DNA of 46,785 nt from CAZCCV01 sp964497515 (GTDB lineage: Bacteria; Armatimonadota; UBA5829; DTLH01). Positions within the stretch are counted from its first letter, which is position 1. Every line of letters begins with the position of its first letter. A program made the position numbers and the translations under genes. Below the pieces are notes generated by a model that did no database searches, had not been told where the DNA came from, and worked only from the letters and a program-made list of their open reading frames with translations. The stretch is from positions 1 through 46,785 of the forward strand of contig CAZCCV010000019.1 in assembly GCA_964497515.1 (NCBI GenBank). The letters are read 5' to 3'. Shown piece after piece: positions 18,201 to 27,324 of this stretch.

Positions 18201-18935
18201 TCAAAGCGGCTTCTGTGAGATTCTGGAACCGTGACGAGGGAACTGTTCCGGTGTCGGTTTCACCTTTTTGATAACGATCAGACACCGTTCAAGATCAGAA
18301 CCGGGGAGTCTAAGATGAATCGTCTCTGACTTCCCCCCACCGAGCGATCCAATGCCCGGGCGGGCTAGTGTCAGTTCATTCTGCACGTCCGGGCCTTTCA
18401 TCGCAATAAAGACTCCTCCTGTTTTTGTAAGCGGCAGACAGTACTCTGCCAGCACACGCATCTCAGCCACCGCGCGCGCAACCACAATGTCATAGCGCTC
18501 TCTATGATCAGGTTGCCGACCAGCCTCTTCTGCTCGCAATTGGACGGTATGCATCCGTGGTCGCAATGAAGGGTTGGGCTCTTGGCTATACACTGCACGC
18601 TTCACTTCTTCGAGGAATGCTAGCCGCTTTCGAGTAGCGTCAATCAGCACTACTTTCACATCCGGACGCGCTATAGATATAGGAACTCCCGGAAAACCAG
18701 CGCCGGTACCCACATCAGCAACAGTATCCCCAGTTTGAAACTCCGCTACCTTCAGACACGTGAGTGAGTCCAGGTAGTGTTTCAGAACGATGTCTTCCGG
18801 GCTTGTAATCCGCGTCAGGTTCACTTTTGTGTTCCATTCTAGCAGCAGATCAGTGTATGTGCGAAACTGCTCCACCTGACTTGCGGACAGATTTATCCCC
18901 AGTTCTCTCGCTCCCGTGACAAGACGATTCTCCAA
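18201..18935 (-). CDS. rsmG: 16S rRNA (guanine-527-N7)-methyltransferase RsmG
   Basis: This 244-residue protein is RsmG (GidB), which methylates N7 of G527 in 16S rRNA using S-adenosylmethionine. The SAM-binding loop DVGTGAGFPG (residues 74-83) and the N-terminal WNTKVNLTRI and HYLDSLTCL blocks are family hallmarks, as are the VARAVAEM and MKGP segments. The start is a TTG at 18935 with an AAGGAG site nine bases upstream. The length and order behind mnmG are typical. A strong hairpin in the 141-base space after mnmG suggests that rsmG is at least partly transcribed on its own. It converges on the AICAR transformylase gene with only ten bases between the stops. Confidence 0.96.
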   Translation of the reverse strand: MENRLVTGARELGINLSASQVEQFRTYTDLLLEWNTKVNLTRITSPEDIVLKHYLDSLTCLKVAEFQTGDTVADVGTGAGFPGVPISIARPDVKVVLIDATRKRLAFLEEVKRAVYSQEPNPSLRPRMHTVQLRAEEAGRQPDHRERYDIVVARAVAEMRVLAEYCLPLTKTGGVFIAMKGPDVQNELTLARPGIGSLGGGKSETIHLRLPGSDLERCLIVIKKVKPTPEQFPRHGSRISQKPL

Positions 18936-18994
18936 CTGTCGGATCTCCTTGATGTGGCTGAACGCATTCTATTCTACACTTTTTGCCCAATGCA

Positions 18995-19026
18995 CAAAAG
19001 CAGCGGGTAAAAACCTGCTGCTTTTG
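18995..19026. terminator. Bidirectional hairpin terminator between mnmG and rsmG
   Basis: CAAAAGCAGCGGGT pairs with ACCTGCTGCTTTTG in a 14-bp stem (one G-T pair) with an AAAA loop. The terminal A4/T4 pairs give a T-run on either strand, as in bidirectional rho-independent terminators. Confidence 0.7.
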
Positions 19027-19076
19027 CGGAATCGGTATTCAGTTGTTCTGTCGAGCAGTCACTTGTTCTTTCCACA

Positions 19077-20999
19077 CTATTCAGCCATCTTACCAATACT
19101 GACTTTATGTTGTTCGGGCAGATTCTGGCGAATACGGTAGTTGTGCTCCAGATGAACAGCCAGGATAGCAATATCGGCAGGCGACACCCCAGGGATTCGC
19201 GAAGCTTGCCCTAGAGTAATGGGTCTGATATGTGAGAGTTTGTCACGTGCTTCGCAGGAAAGCGCTCGGATAGCATCGTAAGCCATCTCTTCGGGAATAG
19301 GCTTCCCCTCAAGTCTCTTGTGGCGTTCAATCTGCACCATCTCACGGTCGATGTAACCGCGATATTTGACTGCGAGCTCCACTTGCTCGGCGGTATCTGG
19401 ATCGAGCCGCCCATTTCCCGCTGCTCTCGCGATGTCGGAATATGCTATCTCAGGGCGCCGAAGTATTTCCTCAAGATTGGTCGGCCGTGCGAGCGAATCG
19501 ATAGAGAGTGCATCTAACACGTTTCGCTCACCGGGTCGAATCACTGTTCTTTCGAGGCGTGAAAGTTCATTTTCGATGGCATCGCGCTTCAAGACGAATG
19601 CCGACCACCGATCATCTGAAACCAATCCGATCTCTCGGCCGATTGCAGTCAGTCTGAGGTCTGCGTTGTCCTGGCGAAGAACCAGCCTGTGCTCTGCGCG
19701 GGATGTGAGCAACCTGTAGGGGTCCAGCACACCCTTTGTCACCAGATCATCTATCATAACCCCCACATAGCCGGAACTGCGCGGAATCACGAGAGGCTTT
19801 CGCCCCTGAACTTGCATTGCAGCGTTTACTCCAGCTATCAGCCCTTGCGCAGCAGCTTCTTCGTAACCTGAGGTACCATTGATCTGCCCTGCAAAGAATA
19901 GCCCATCGACGACTTTTGCTTCCAAGGTGGGGCGGAGCTGAGTTGGCTGAGCAAAATCGTATTCTATGGCGTATCCTGGCCGCAGTATTTCTGCATTCTC
20001 CAGTCCGGGAACCGAAGCTATGAATGTGCGCTGCACATCCTCCGGCATAGAAGTGGATAGCCCTTGCACATAGATAGAATCCGTATTCCACCCTTCTTGT
20101 TCAAGAAACACTTGGTGACGTGTTCTATCTGGGAATCGGACGATTTTATCTTCAATCGATGGGCAGTAGCGAGGGCCTATTCCATCTATTCTGCCGCCGT
20201 ACATTGCTGAGCGGCTCAGGTTAGCTCTCAGAATCTCGTGTGTTCTTTCGTTGGTGTATGTCAGCCAGCACGGGAGGAGTCCTTCTCGCGGCGATTTGAC
20301 GGTCATAAACGAGAATGCAAGCGGCTCAGGGTCGGATTCCTGAACTTCGGTCTTCGAAAAGTCGATACTACGCTTATCGACTCTCGCTGTAGTCCCTGTC
20401 TTGAGCCTGCCGAGCTCGATACCGATTGCCTCCAGGCTCGCTGAGAGCTGATTGGCTGGTGGTTCATCGGCTCTGCCTGCCTGGTAGCTATTCTTGCCGA
20501 TATGTATCAATCCACGAAGGAATGTGCCCGTTGTAATGACCACTGTTCGACCATAGAATTCATCTCCCGATGCAGTTCTAACGCCCGCTATGCGTTTCTT
20601 TTCTGAGGGAGCAGAATCGACCAGCAGTTCATCCACCAATGCAGTAACGAGCTCAAGGCCGTTCTGCGATTCGATTTCGCGGCGCATCACCAGTGAATAG
20701 AGGTCTTTGTCTACCTGAGCGCGAATGGCTCGAACAGCGGGCCCCTTTCCGGTATTTAGCATTCGAATATGAGTATAAGCAGCATCGGTCGCAAGTCCCA
20801 TCTGTCCGCCAAGTGCGTCAATTTCGCGCACAAGGTGACCTTTTGCCGGACCTCCTATAGAGCAGTTACAAGGAGTGAGGGCGATTTTTTCCGGATCGAT
20901 AGTGAGCACAAGAGTGCGGCATCCGAGTCTGGCTGCCGCGAGTGCCGCCTCCACCCCTGCATGCCCTGCGCCGATGACTATAACATCGTAAGTCTGCAT
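19077..20999 (-). CDS. mnmG: tRNA uridine 5-carboxymethylaminomethyl modification enzyme MnmG
   Basis: This 640-residue protein is MnmG (GidA), the FAD- and NADH-dependent partner of MnmE that modifies the wobble uridine (position 34) of several tRNAs. The FAD-binding Rossmann motif GAGHAG (residues 10-15), SIGGPAKGHLVREIDALGG, the RYCPSIEDK block with its redox-relevant cysteine, and the C-terminal RIPGVSPADI helical domain are all present. The length is normal. No ribosome site precedes ATG 20999, and a TATAAT box sits only eight bases upstream, so the mRNA is probably leaderless. mnmE is not in the window. Confidence 0.98.
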   Translation of the reverse strand: MQTYDVIVIGAGHAGVEAALAAARLGCRTLVLTIDPEKIALTPCNCSIGGPAKGHLVREIDALGGQMGLATDAAYTHIRMLNTGKGPAVRAIRAQVDKDLYSLVMRREIESQNGLELVTALVDELLVDSAPSEKKRIAGVRTASGDEFYGRTVVITTGTFLRGLIHIGKNSYQAGRADEPPANQLSASLEAIGIELGRLKTGTTARVDKRSIDFSKTEVQESDPEPLAFSFMTVKSPREGLLPCWLTYTNERTHEILRANLSRSAMYGGRIDGIGPRYCPSIEDKIVRFPDRTRHQVFLEQEGWNTDSIYVQGLSTSMPEDVQRTFIASVPGLENAEILRPGYAIEYDFAQPTQLRPTLEAKVVDGLFFAGQINGTSGYEEAAAQGLIAGVNAAMQVQGRKPLVIPRSSGYVGVMIDDLVTKGVLDPYRLLTSRAEHRLVLRQDNADLRLTAIGREIGLVSDDRWSAFVLKRDAIENELSRLERTVIRPGERNVLDALSIDSLARPTNLEEILRRPEIAYSDIARAAGNGRLDPDTAEQVELAVKYRGYIDREMVQIERHKRLEGKPIPEEMAYDAIRALSCEARDKLSHIRPITLGQASRIPGVSPADIAILAVHLEHNYRIRQNLPEQHKVSIGKMAE

Positions 21000-21001
21000 A
21001 A

Positions 21002-21444
21002 CTATTTATTATAGCATGAAGCCGGGTGTCCTTTTGCGGTATTGGTGTCTATCACACGAACAGTAACCTCAGGCATTTCTATGACTTGGCGGGCATTTGA
21101 TACCCATCCACCAGAAAGCTTCCTGTCACAGTCGGAGCAAGTATCTACTGTATGCTCAACGATCTCAGTGGGTATCTCTACTCTGCGCGCGAATGAATGC
21201 TTCCGTTTCTTTCGCCCTTCCTGCTCTGCTGCTCGACGCTCTTGCCGGTTCGGCTTTAACCAGTCTGGCGTACTCTGCCGTTTCCTCCGCCGAGCTTAGT
21301 TCTCAGTTCGGCGACTTCCATCTCAAGCTCCGTAACCTTCACCTCAAGAACCTCTATTGTCTCTTGCTGCTTGACGATGGTCTCGTGCAAACTCAATACC
21401 AGAGCTTGTAGCTCTTCTCTTGTCAGGCCTTCTAATCCACTCAT
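21002..21444 (-). pseudogene. Remnant of an IS66-type transposase (N-terminal region, frameshifted)
   Basis: The minus strand first encodes MSGLEGLTREELQALV, a leucine-rich coiled coil and LGGGNG, typical of the start of IS66-family (TnpC) transposases. A shift of reading frame near 21265 (loss of one base or gain of two) puts the continuation out of frame. It resumes with TPDWLKPNRQERR, RKKRKHSFARRVEIPTE, VEHTVDTCSDC, KLSGGWV and RQVIEMP, the usual IS66 zinc-finger-like segment. It ends at a TAG (21002-21004), two bases before the mnmG start codon. The catalytic DDE domain and the IS ends are missing, so this is a dead 5' fragment. No partner IS66 orf1/orf2 or terminal inverted repeats were seen. 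Confidence 0.8.
21008..21013 (-). promoter_or_regulatory. -10 box directly upstream of mnmG
   Basis: A perfect TATAAT reads on the minus strand, with its last base eight bases before the A of the mnmG ATG. Transcription from it would begin at or within one or two bases of the start codon. The -35 region is poor. The box lies inside the 3' end of the IS66 remnant. Confidence 0.5.
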
Positions 21445-21674
21445 ACTGTCTACTTCGACAGCTATATCAGACGTACCTTCATTGCCCGCAAATTATCTGC
21501 TAAAACTTTGGAGACTGAAATGTTACCCGCAGGGCTTTCATTGATTGTTCTGCAAAGGTGATAGAAGGAAGCCTATACACCTCTGTCGTAGAGTAAGATT
21601 GGGAGAGATCTGGGGTGGGCCCTTCACCTCTTCGATGGAACCCTCTATCTTCACCCAGTTGGACAGGAGCCGAA

Positions 21675-22691
21675 ATGGACAAGGTTAAAATTGGAATCAC
21701 AGGCGCAGGAATAGGCCAGGTTCACGCGCGGGGTTTTCGAACGAGTCCCGATGCCGAAATTATTGCAGTCTGTGACCTCAACAGAGCTCGGGCTCAGAAG
21801 ATGGCCGATGAGTACGGCATCCCTGAAGTCTATACCGATCACCAAGAGATGCTGGAGAGAGCCAACATCGATGCTGTGTCGATCTGCACGCCAAACTCAC
21901 TGCACGCACCACAAGTGATAGCCGCTTTTGAAGCCGGGAAACACATTTTGTGTGAAAAACCTCTTTCGATCAACGCTGTAGAAGGCGCAAAAATGGTGGA
22001 AGCCGGCAAGAGATCGGGCAAGGTTTTCATGATGGGCTTCAATAACCGCTTCAGAGGCGATACCACCTATCTGAAGCAGTTGATAGAGCAAGGCGAACTC
22101 GGCGATATATATTATGCCAAGACAGGATGGGTCAGACGCAAATGCCTGCATTGGCTGAGTGGATGGTTCTCTACCAAATCACTCTCCGGCGGTGGCCCCC
22201 TAATCGACATCGGTGTGCACGTGCTCGACCTCACCCTCTGGTTGATGGGAAATCCGAAGCCCGTCTCTGTAATGGGCTCGAGTTACGCCCAGTTCGGTCC
22301 AACGAAGTTCGAGGGCACCGATATGATATACGACGTAGAAGACCTCGCCGCAGGGTTCATTAAACTGGAGAACGGCGCGACTGTGTTCTTGGAGGCTAGC
22401 TGGGAATCCCACATTGAGAAAGAAGCGCTTTACACTCAACTGATCGGCACAGAAGGTGGCGCCGAATTCAATCCGCTCAGGATATATAAGGACATGAATG
22501 GCTGCCCAGCCGATATCGTTCCGCAGTTCCCGCAGATCAAAGGCCATGAAGGCGAGTGCCAGCACTTTGTCGCCTGTGTGAAGGGTGATACCGAGTGTAT
22601 ATCCACAGGCGAACACGGTCTGCACGTAATGCAGATACTCGATGCTATCTATGAGTCGGCGAAGATCGGCAAGAGCGTAGATATAGCTTAG
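21675..22691 (+). CDS. Gfo/Idh/MocA-family NAD(P)-dependent oxidoreductase
   Basis: This 338-residue cytoplasmic dehydrogenase has an N-terminal Rossmann motif GAGIGQ (residues 10-15) and the family signature CEKPLSINAVEGAKM near residue 95. A C-terminal alpha/beta domain contains GGGPLIDIGVHVLDLTLWLMG, with the catalytic D-x-x-x-H type arrangement. Members oxidise sugars, inositols or related polyols or act as epimerase-like enzymes; the substrate is not predictable here. The frame is open from 21615, but ATG 21675 has a GGAG site and starts directly with the fold (MDKVKIGITGAG). The gene stands alone, ahead of a bidirectional hairpin. Confidence 0.92.
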   Translation: MDKVKIGITGAGIGQVHARGFRTSPDAEIIAVCDLNRARAQKMADEYGIPEVYTDHQEMLERANIDAVSICTPNSLHAPQVIAAFEAGKHILCEKPLSINAVEGAKMVEAGKRSGKVFMMGFNNRFRGDTTYLKQLIEQGELGDIYYAKTGWVRRKCLHWLSGWFSTKSLSGGGPLIDIGVHVLDLTLWLMGNPKPVSVMGSSYAQFGPTKFEGTDMIYDVEDLAAGFIKLENGATVFLEASWESHIEKEALYTQLIGTEGGAEFNPLRIYKDMNGCPADIVPQFPQIKGHEGECQHFVACVKGDTECISTGEHGLHVMQILDAIYESAKIGKSVDIA

Positions 22692-22716
22692 GTCACTCAG
22701 CAAAATGACAGACTAA

Positions 22717-22755
22717 TGGGCCGAGTTTCTGCCTGTAGCAGACCAACTCGGCCCA
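22717..22755. terminator. Bidirectional terminator after the oxidoreductase gene
   Basis: TGGGCCGAGTT and AACTCGGCCCA form an 11-bp stem, topped by a second TCTGC/GCAGA stem. It is followed by AAAAACC on the plus side and lies between two convergent genes. Confidence 0.75.
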
Positions 22756-22783
22756 AAAACCATCGCAACTCTATAGCTCCAGG

Positions 22784-23884
22784 TTAAGGGCTTTCATCCT
22801 GAATATCTTCTGCCCTATTAACACGGATAACAGGCCCCTCAGCATCTGCACCAAGTGCGCCGGTTACCGATACCGATATTTCACCAGTTGGCAAATCGAC
22901 GCCATACAGCTTCACCCGAACAGGGAAACCGCTGCCGTCTTCAACAACGAATGTCTGGTCGTCTTCTGAGACCGATTCTATTCGCCCTGAGAGCTTCACA
23001 AGAAGCCCCTGTGGGTTAAGACCTGTAGCAATAATGGATTTGGTTGTCATTGCAAGCGGGGCAATGTCTCCAATGCAGGCTCCATCGATTACCGAAGATG
23101 CTACCAGAACTCTTTCGCCATCTATCGTTTGCAGGACACCGGTCACCAGCGGGTTCGTTCCTTCTGCAGGAACCATAGTGTCTGCACAGTCGACTCTTAT
23201 ACCCGCTGTACGGTCGTAATCTTCAATGTAGAACTGACCGTCGAACGTGCGGGTGACCAACGGGCCGCCAATATCTACAGCGGTACCGTCTGCAAACGGC
23301 TTAACAGAGGCGACAGATTTGTAGTAACCCTCGGGAACGACCATTATACACGCCGAACCCAGCGCGCCAGTAATAGGTGTATTAGGAACAGTGCCATCGT
23401 AAACGCTTGTCTTCGCCTTACTGCCAAATGTTGCCGGAATAGTAACGCAGGCTCTCGATGTGACTTGGAGTCCAATAAACTCAAACTCGCTCACGCAGAG
23501 TCCTTTCTTCGTGACTGCAGCTGGAAGGCCTAACTGAGCCCACGCACTGTAGAACATCGATCCGTCGTCGAGAGCTACATTCAAACCGTCGGGCGACGGC
23601 GTGAGGAAGCCACTGATAAACCAGTCGTACGCATGACCTGTATTGATCAGATCGAAGAAGCTAAGCAGTTCAGAGTCGTATTCGATTATCGCTTCGATGC
23701 ACGAGACCTTTGCAACTGCCGAAGAATCAGAGTGAGCATAGAGACCTACAGTAGCCTCCTCGCCTTTGTAGATAGCCTGATAAGCCGGCAACCACTTGAG
23801 ATCCACCGCTGAGTGGCCAGCTACAGCGGCCACAGACATCAGTGTGACAACAAATAGTGCAACGAGATGTGCTGTTTTGTTCAT
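22784..23884 (-). CDS. Secreted protein with cohesin-like and OB-like domains (paralogue A)
   Basis: This 366-residue exported protein has a signal peptide (residues 1-23, cleaved near AVAG). Residues about 25-185 resemble a cohesin-type beta sandwich: GEEATVGLYAHSD, an ALVEYD-like IEAIIEYDSELL strand, and a C-terminal strand with SVYDGTVPNTPITG. Residues about 200-360 resemble an OB-fold module found in secreted proteins, with FYIEDYDRTAGIRV, VTGVLQTIDGERVL and FVVEDGSGFPVRV. It is a clear paralogue of the protein at 34237-35340, and the pair brackets three large dockerin-bearing proteins. The start has GGAGG six bases upstream. It may capture or organise the dockerin-like tails of its neighbours, but the cohesin assignment rests on pattern recognition only. 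Confidence 0.75.
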   Translation of the reverse strand: MNKTAHLVALFVVTLMSVAAVAGHSAVDLKWLPAYQAIYKGEEATVGLYAHSDSSAVAKVSCIEAIIEYDSELLSFFDLINTGHAYDWFISGFLTPSPDGLNVALDDGSMFYSAWAQLGLPAAVTKKGLCVSEFEFIGLQVTSRACVTIPATFGSKAKTSVYDGTVPNTPITGALGSACIMVVPEGYYKSVASVKPFADGTAVDIGGPLVTRTFDGQFYIEDYDRTAGIRVDCADTMVPAEGTNPLVTGVLQTIDGERVLVASSVIDGACIGDIAPLAMTTKSIIATGLNPQGLLVKLSGRIESVSEDDQTFVVEDGSGFPVRVKLYGVDLPTGEISVSVTGALGADAEGPVIRVNRAEDIQDESP

Positions 23885-23922
23885 TAGATGCCTCCGATAG
23901 ACTAGCTTTCCTCAGTGGAAAG

Positions 23923-23955
23923 ACTCCGACGCTCCTTGAAACTGAAGCGCCGGAG
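23923..23955 (-). terminator. Imperfect hairpin between secreted-protein genes
   Basis: ACTCCG-a-CGCT pairs with AGCG-c-CGGAGT around a single A/C mismatch, just after the stop of the 1047-residue gene. There is no U-tract on the minus strand, so termination may be partial. Confidence 0.5.
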
Positions 23956-23972
23956 TGTACAGTCTGGCTCAG

Positions 23973-26900
23973 CTACCTCCTAGGTACGCTGGCCATAAAC
24001 AGGCCTATGTCCTTGATGTCTACCACACCATCGCCGTTGAGGTCGGCATTTCTTGCTTCTCTCTTGCCAATGATCGTAGATAGCTCAAGTACAGTTATCG
24101 ATGTTCTGCCGCGCTGCAAGCGTGAACCTGCAGATGGAGCGACAATACTGCCTGGCTCGGCGTCTCCGAACTTCAGGAAGTTGTTGGTAATGAATGTGAA
24201 GTCCTCAAGATAGACAAGACCGGAGCAGTCGAAGTCGGCATCTCGCGGTCCGGAAGGAGCCTTGTTGTACTGGCCGGCAAACACACCAAAGTCGAGGATG
24301 TCGATAAGGTTGTCGCCTGTTGCGTCACCACCGATCAGAGCCTTCTGGCCGGTGAATGTCGCCGCATATTTGCCATCTACAACTGTGAGGTCTGTCAGCG
24401 TTCTCAGCGTATGCTTGGGATCCTTCGCCGATATCTTGGTGCAACCCTGGCCGGCATCTATATCGAAGGTGACAGTGCCCTTGCTGTTCGCTGTACCATC
24501 CGATGTAAACGCCACAGACTTCGTTACAACCTGCTGCGGTGCGCCCGTCCCGGCTGCGCCGAACGCGAACTCAATGTCTCGGCTTACATCGACCTTTACA
24601 CCGTTCAACTCCACTTCAACCTCCACTGCCCACTTGTCGTTTACAGTGATGGTTTGTGTAGCTGTTGTCGTGTTGCCGTGGATGTCGGTTGCAGTCCAAG
24701 TAATAGTCGTCGTGCCGATGGGATACTGGCCACTTGCAATCAGACCATCTGCCACTACAGAATCAACACCACAGTTGTCTGTAGCGGTTGCTGTACCCGG
24801 ATCTACTGTAGCGTAGTTCTCTCCCGGATCGGCGTTTACAGTAATATCAGCCGGAACGGTGAGTTTTGGAGCTTCTGCGTCGGTTACAGTAACCTTCTGC
24901 GTAGCAGTTGTTGTATTACCCTCTGCGTCGGTTGCAGTCCAGGTAATAACGGTCTCACCCACCGGATAAATGCCATCGAGGTCGCCATTGTCGGAGCGAA
25001 CACCTTGTACAGAGACGACTTTGACGTTATCCCGTACTATCGGCACATTTGCGCGGGCGGACAGATACTCATTGATCTGAATATCTTTGACCAGGAACTC
25101 CTGCTGTGGTGCATCCACTACTGCGTAGATAGCGGCGACTTCCCAGTCACCAGCGAAATCCAACGCCTGTGCGTGGGTGCCGTACATAGGACCGCCAAAG
25201 GGCCCTAGCTCGAATCGGGCATCGGTTGCATCGATGACGTTACCCGTAGTCTCCCAATCTCCGGTGGGAGTGTAAGCAAAGTGCGGACCTTCAGCCCAAT
25301 GGATGTGCAAGTATTTTGTATCACCGTCTTTTGTCAGCTTGACTGTAAAGCGCGGTGCTCCTGCACCAATTGTGCCCTGAACACCCTTGAAGCTTGCACT
25401 CAGTGTTTCGAGGTCTTCGAGCTTGAACGGTGTGGCGCATGTAAAGATTACTGTGCTGTAGTCTGCATCGTCGACTCCACAGATGAGTCGAAGCACATTC
25501 TCGCCAGCGTCGTCAACGATAGACACACTACCGTGCAATGACCAAATGCCCTTAGGATCGGTTTTGAGCGCTGCTCCACATATTCCCTCGTCGTTATCGA
25601 CGGCTATGTCGTCTGGCGGGAAGAGATACGGAGCCTCGTTGTCGGTTACCGTAACCTTCTGGGTAGCAGTAGCAATGTTGCCGTGAATATCGGTAACTGT
25701 CCAGGTGACAATGGTCTCGCCAACCGGGAACTGCGCTGGCGCGTTGTTAACTACGCTCTCCACACCACAGTTGTCGGAGGTGACTGGTTCACCGAGGTCG
25801 ACATTCGACGCATAGTTCTTGCCTGCGTCTGTATTCACCGATACATCGTCCGGAGCCGTGATTGTCGGCAACTGATCGTCAACTACCTTTACCTTCTGTG
25901 TGGCAGTTGCTGTGTTGCCGGCCAAGTCGGTAACAGTCCAGGTGACAACGGTCTCACCAACCGGGAACTGCGCTGGTGCGTCGTTAACCTCGCTCGCCAC
26001 ACCATAGTTGTCGGAGGTATCTGGTGTGCCGAGGGTTACCGTGGCATAGCACTTGTCAGTGTCGGTGTAGGTGTTAATGTCCGCGGGCGCGATGACAGTC
26101 GGAAGAGTATTGTCTACAATTATGAATGGACCATCGACCAGATGAGGCACAACCGGATCACCGCCATTGTCGGTGAACTGTGTTTCCGGGTCGTGCTGGC
26201 GGAAGACAATCTCGGTTATGCCTTCCTTACTGCCAGCCTCGAAGGTCAGTGTAGCCAGCTTGGCATCGGCGAATGTCTCGCCTATACATCCGGCTGCCAG
26301 ATTGATCTCTCCTGCAGCAGTTGCCGGAGGAGCCAGAAGCGGGTGGTCGTAAGGCGTGTTTGTGAGAGCACCACCTGTGTAGGTGAGCATTGTAGCGTCA
26401 TAGGAAAGGAACGCCTGGTAACCGACCACGGCGTTTGCCAACACTTCCTGATGAAGCTCAATGGTGATCTCAGTGCCCTGTTTTGCAAAGATTACGTCGT
26501 ACTCCGAAGGAGACTTCAGCACGAGTTTGTCTTTGGCAGCGTAGAAAACACCCGACATAACATCGGCTGTAGAGAAGGTACCAGTAAAGGTTCCTACACC
26601 TAATTCCGACCAGTCTGTATTATCATTAGGCCACGGTGGCGACTGGACAGTGCTGCCCGGCATTGCCCAGAACTTACCGGTAACCTTGGCCGGAGCCTCC
26701 CAGCCATCCGGCCAGGACGTCTTAATGATGTATGTGCCGTTCTCGATCGGGAAGTCTAGAATCGGTGTGTAGTAGATCCACCATTCGCCGGTTGCGATGT
26801 GTGTTCGGCCAACTATATCGAGATAGTCGATTGCGCCGTACATACCCCAACCGTACAAATGCAGATCGTCACCGACAATCGGCATTCCCGGGGATGCGCT

Positions 26901-27116
26901 GTACGCGAGAATTGTTCCCCAGGGGTTCAGATTGGATGCTCCGCCCAGAGCCGACAGTGGACCGACCTGCATAGGCAGCCCAACCGAGGCACTGGTCTCA
27001 GGTGAGTAGACCGTGCCGGAGATATCAATCGTCGTAAAATGAATATCACCGGCTGCGCTTACTACCAAGGCAAGCGCGAGAAGCGCGACTCCTAACAACA
27101 ATAATGTGTGTCGCAT
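23973..27116 (-). CDS. Secreted cohesin-like, HYR and dockerin-like modular protein (1047 residues)
   Basis: The export signal is residues 1-22. A module at about 50-195 is shared with the 1319-residue neighbour (YGWGM, YLDI-x-GRTHI, WWIYYT). A cohesin-like domain lies at about 198-335. HYR repeats lie at about 336-412, 413-491 and 747-825. A further HYR (494-746) is split by an insert of about 170 residues (517-688) that looks like a beta jelly roll. A pre-dockerin beta domain (830-925, SAKDPKHTLR) leads to dockerin-type calcium loops starting near residues 931 (DATGDNLIDILD) and 961 (DFDCSGLVYLED), and a detached third loop near 1025 (DLNGDGVVDIKD). It is probably surface-bound or extracellular and calcium-stabilised. 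No catalytic domain is recognised. The leader before the start resembles that of the 906-residue gene. Confidence 0.8.
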   Translation of the reverse strand: MRHTLLLLGVALLALALVVSAAGDIHFTTIDISGTVYSPETSASVGLPMQVGPLSALGGASNLNPWGTILAYSASPGMPIVGDDLHLYGWGMYGAIDYLDIVGRTHIATGEWWIYYTPILDFPIENGTYIIKTSWPDGWEAPAKVTGKFWAMPGSTVQSPPWPNDNTDWSELGVGTFTGTFSTADVMSGVFYAAKDKLVLKSPSEYDVIFAKQGTEITIELHQEVLANAVVGYQAFLSYDATMLTYTGGALTNTPYDHPLLAPPATAAGEINLAAGCIGETFADAKLATLTFEAGSKEGITEIVFRQHDPETQFTDNGGDPVVPHLVDGPFIIVDNTLPTVIAPADINTYTDTDKCYATVTLGTPDTSDNYGVASEVNDAPAQFPVGETVVTWTVTDLAGNTATATQKVKVVDDQLPTITAPDDVSVNTDAGKNYASNVDLGEPVTSDNCGVESVVNNAPAQFPVGETIVTWTVTDIHGNIATATQKVTVTDNEAPYLFPPDDIAVDNDEGICGAALKTDPKGIWSLHGSVSIVDDAGENVLRLICGVDDADYSTVIFTCATPFKLEDLETLSASFKGVQGTIGAGAPRFTVKLTKDGDTKYLHIHWAEGPHFAYTPTGDWETTGNVIDATDARFELGPFGGPMYGTHAQALDFAGDWEVAAIYAVVDAPQQEFLVKDIQINEYLSARANVPIVRDNVKVVSVQGVRSDNGDLDGIYPVGETVITWTATDAEGNTTTATQKVTVTDAEAPKLTVPADITVNADPGENYATVDPGTATATDNCGVDSVVADGLIASGQYPIGTTTITWTATDIHGNTTTATQTITVNDKWAVEVEVELNGVKVDVSRDIEFAFGAAGTGAPQQVVTKSVAFTSDGTANSKGTVTFDIDAGQGCTKISAKDPKHTLRTLTDLTVVDGKYAATFTGQKALIGGDATGDNLIDILDFGVFAGQYNKAPSGPRDADFDCSGLVYLEDFTFITNNFLKFGDAEPGSIVAPSAGSRLQRGRTSITVLELSTIIGKREARNADLNGDGVVDIKDIGLFMASVPRR
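24642..26111 (-). repeat. HYR-domain repeat array inside the 1047-residue gene
   Basis: Four copies of a roughly 80-residue HYR module occur here, one split by a large insert. Each ends in a variant of P-V/I-G-E/T-T-V/I-x-TWT-x-TD-x-x-GN-x-x-TATQ. Related copies lie at about 28008-28475 in the 906-residue gene. The DNA of the repeat ends is similar enough to support recombination. Confidence 0.8.
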
Positions 27117-27149
27117 TTGTTCCTACCTTCCTTTCTCTCTTTATACGTA

Positions 27150-27193
27150 GTCTTAGCCGAGACCTGCGTGTCGGACACCGCGGGGTTCTCCGC
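27150..27193 (-). other. Three consecutive small stem-loops in the leader of the 1047-residue gene
   Basis: GCGG/CCGC, GTGT/ACAC and GTCT/AGAC stems follow each other within 44 bases, 34-77 bases before the start codon. A TTGACA box lies upstream (27233-27238), but the matching -10 (TAAGTG) is poor. The elements could be a structured leader. They do not fit the cyclic-di-GMP-I consensus I know. Confidence 0.3.
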
Positions 27194-27324
27194 TATGGCC
27201 TTACCTTTGCACTTAGCTCATAGAAGAGCCAATGTCAAAAATCTTCTCGTCTATAACCGGCTGCTGTGCGCTGTATCCGCGCACTTCCTGACAACCTCAG
27301 TATTAGAGTCGAACAACTAAACTG

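Noticed and set aside
24411..26603. Long plus-strand open frames opposite the 1047-residue secreted protein
   Set aside because: They are cysteine-rich shadows produced by the repetitive HYR codons and have no ribosome sites or recognisable domains.
27117..27250. Cyclic-di-GMP riboswitch in the leader of the 1047-residue gene
   Set aside because: The conserved GGCAAACC and GGGACGCAAAGCC segments of the cyclic-di-GMP-I class are missing.
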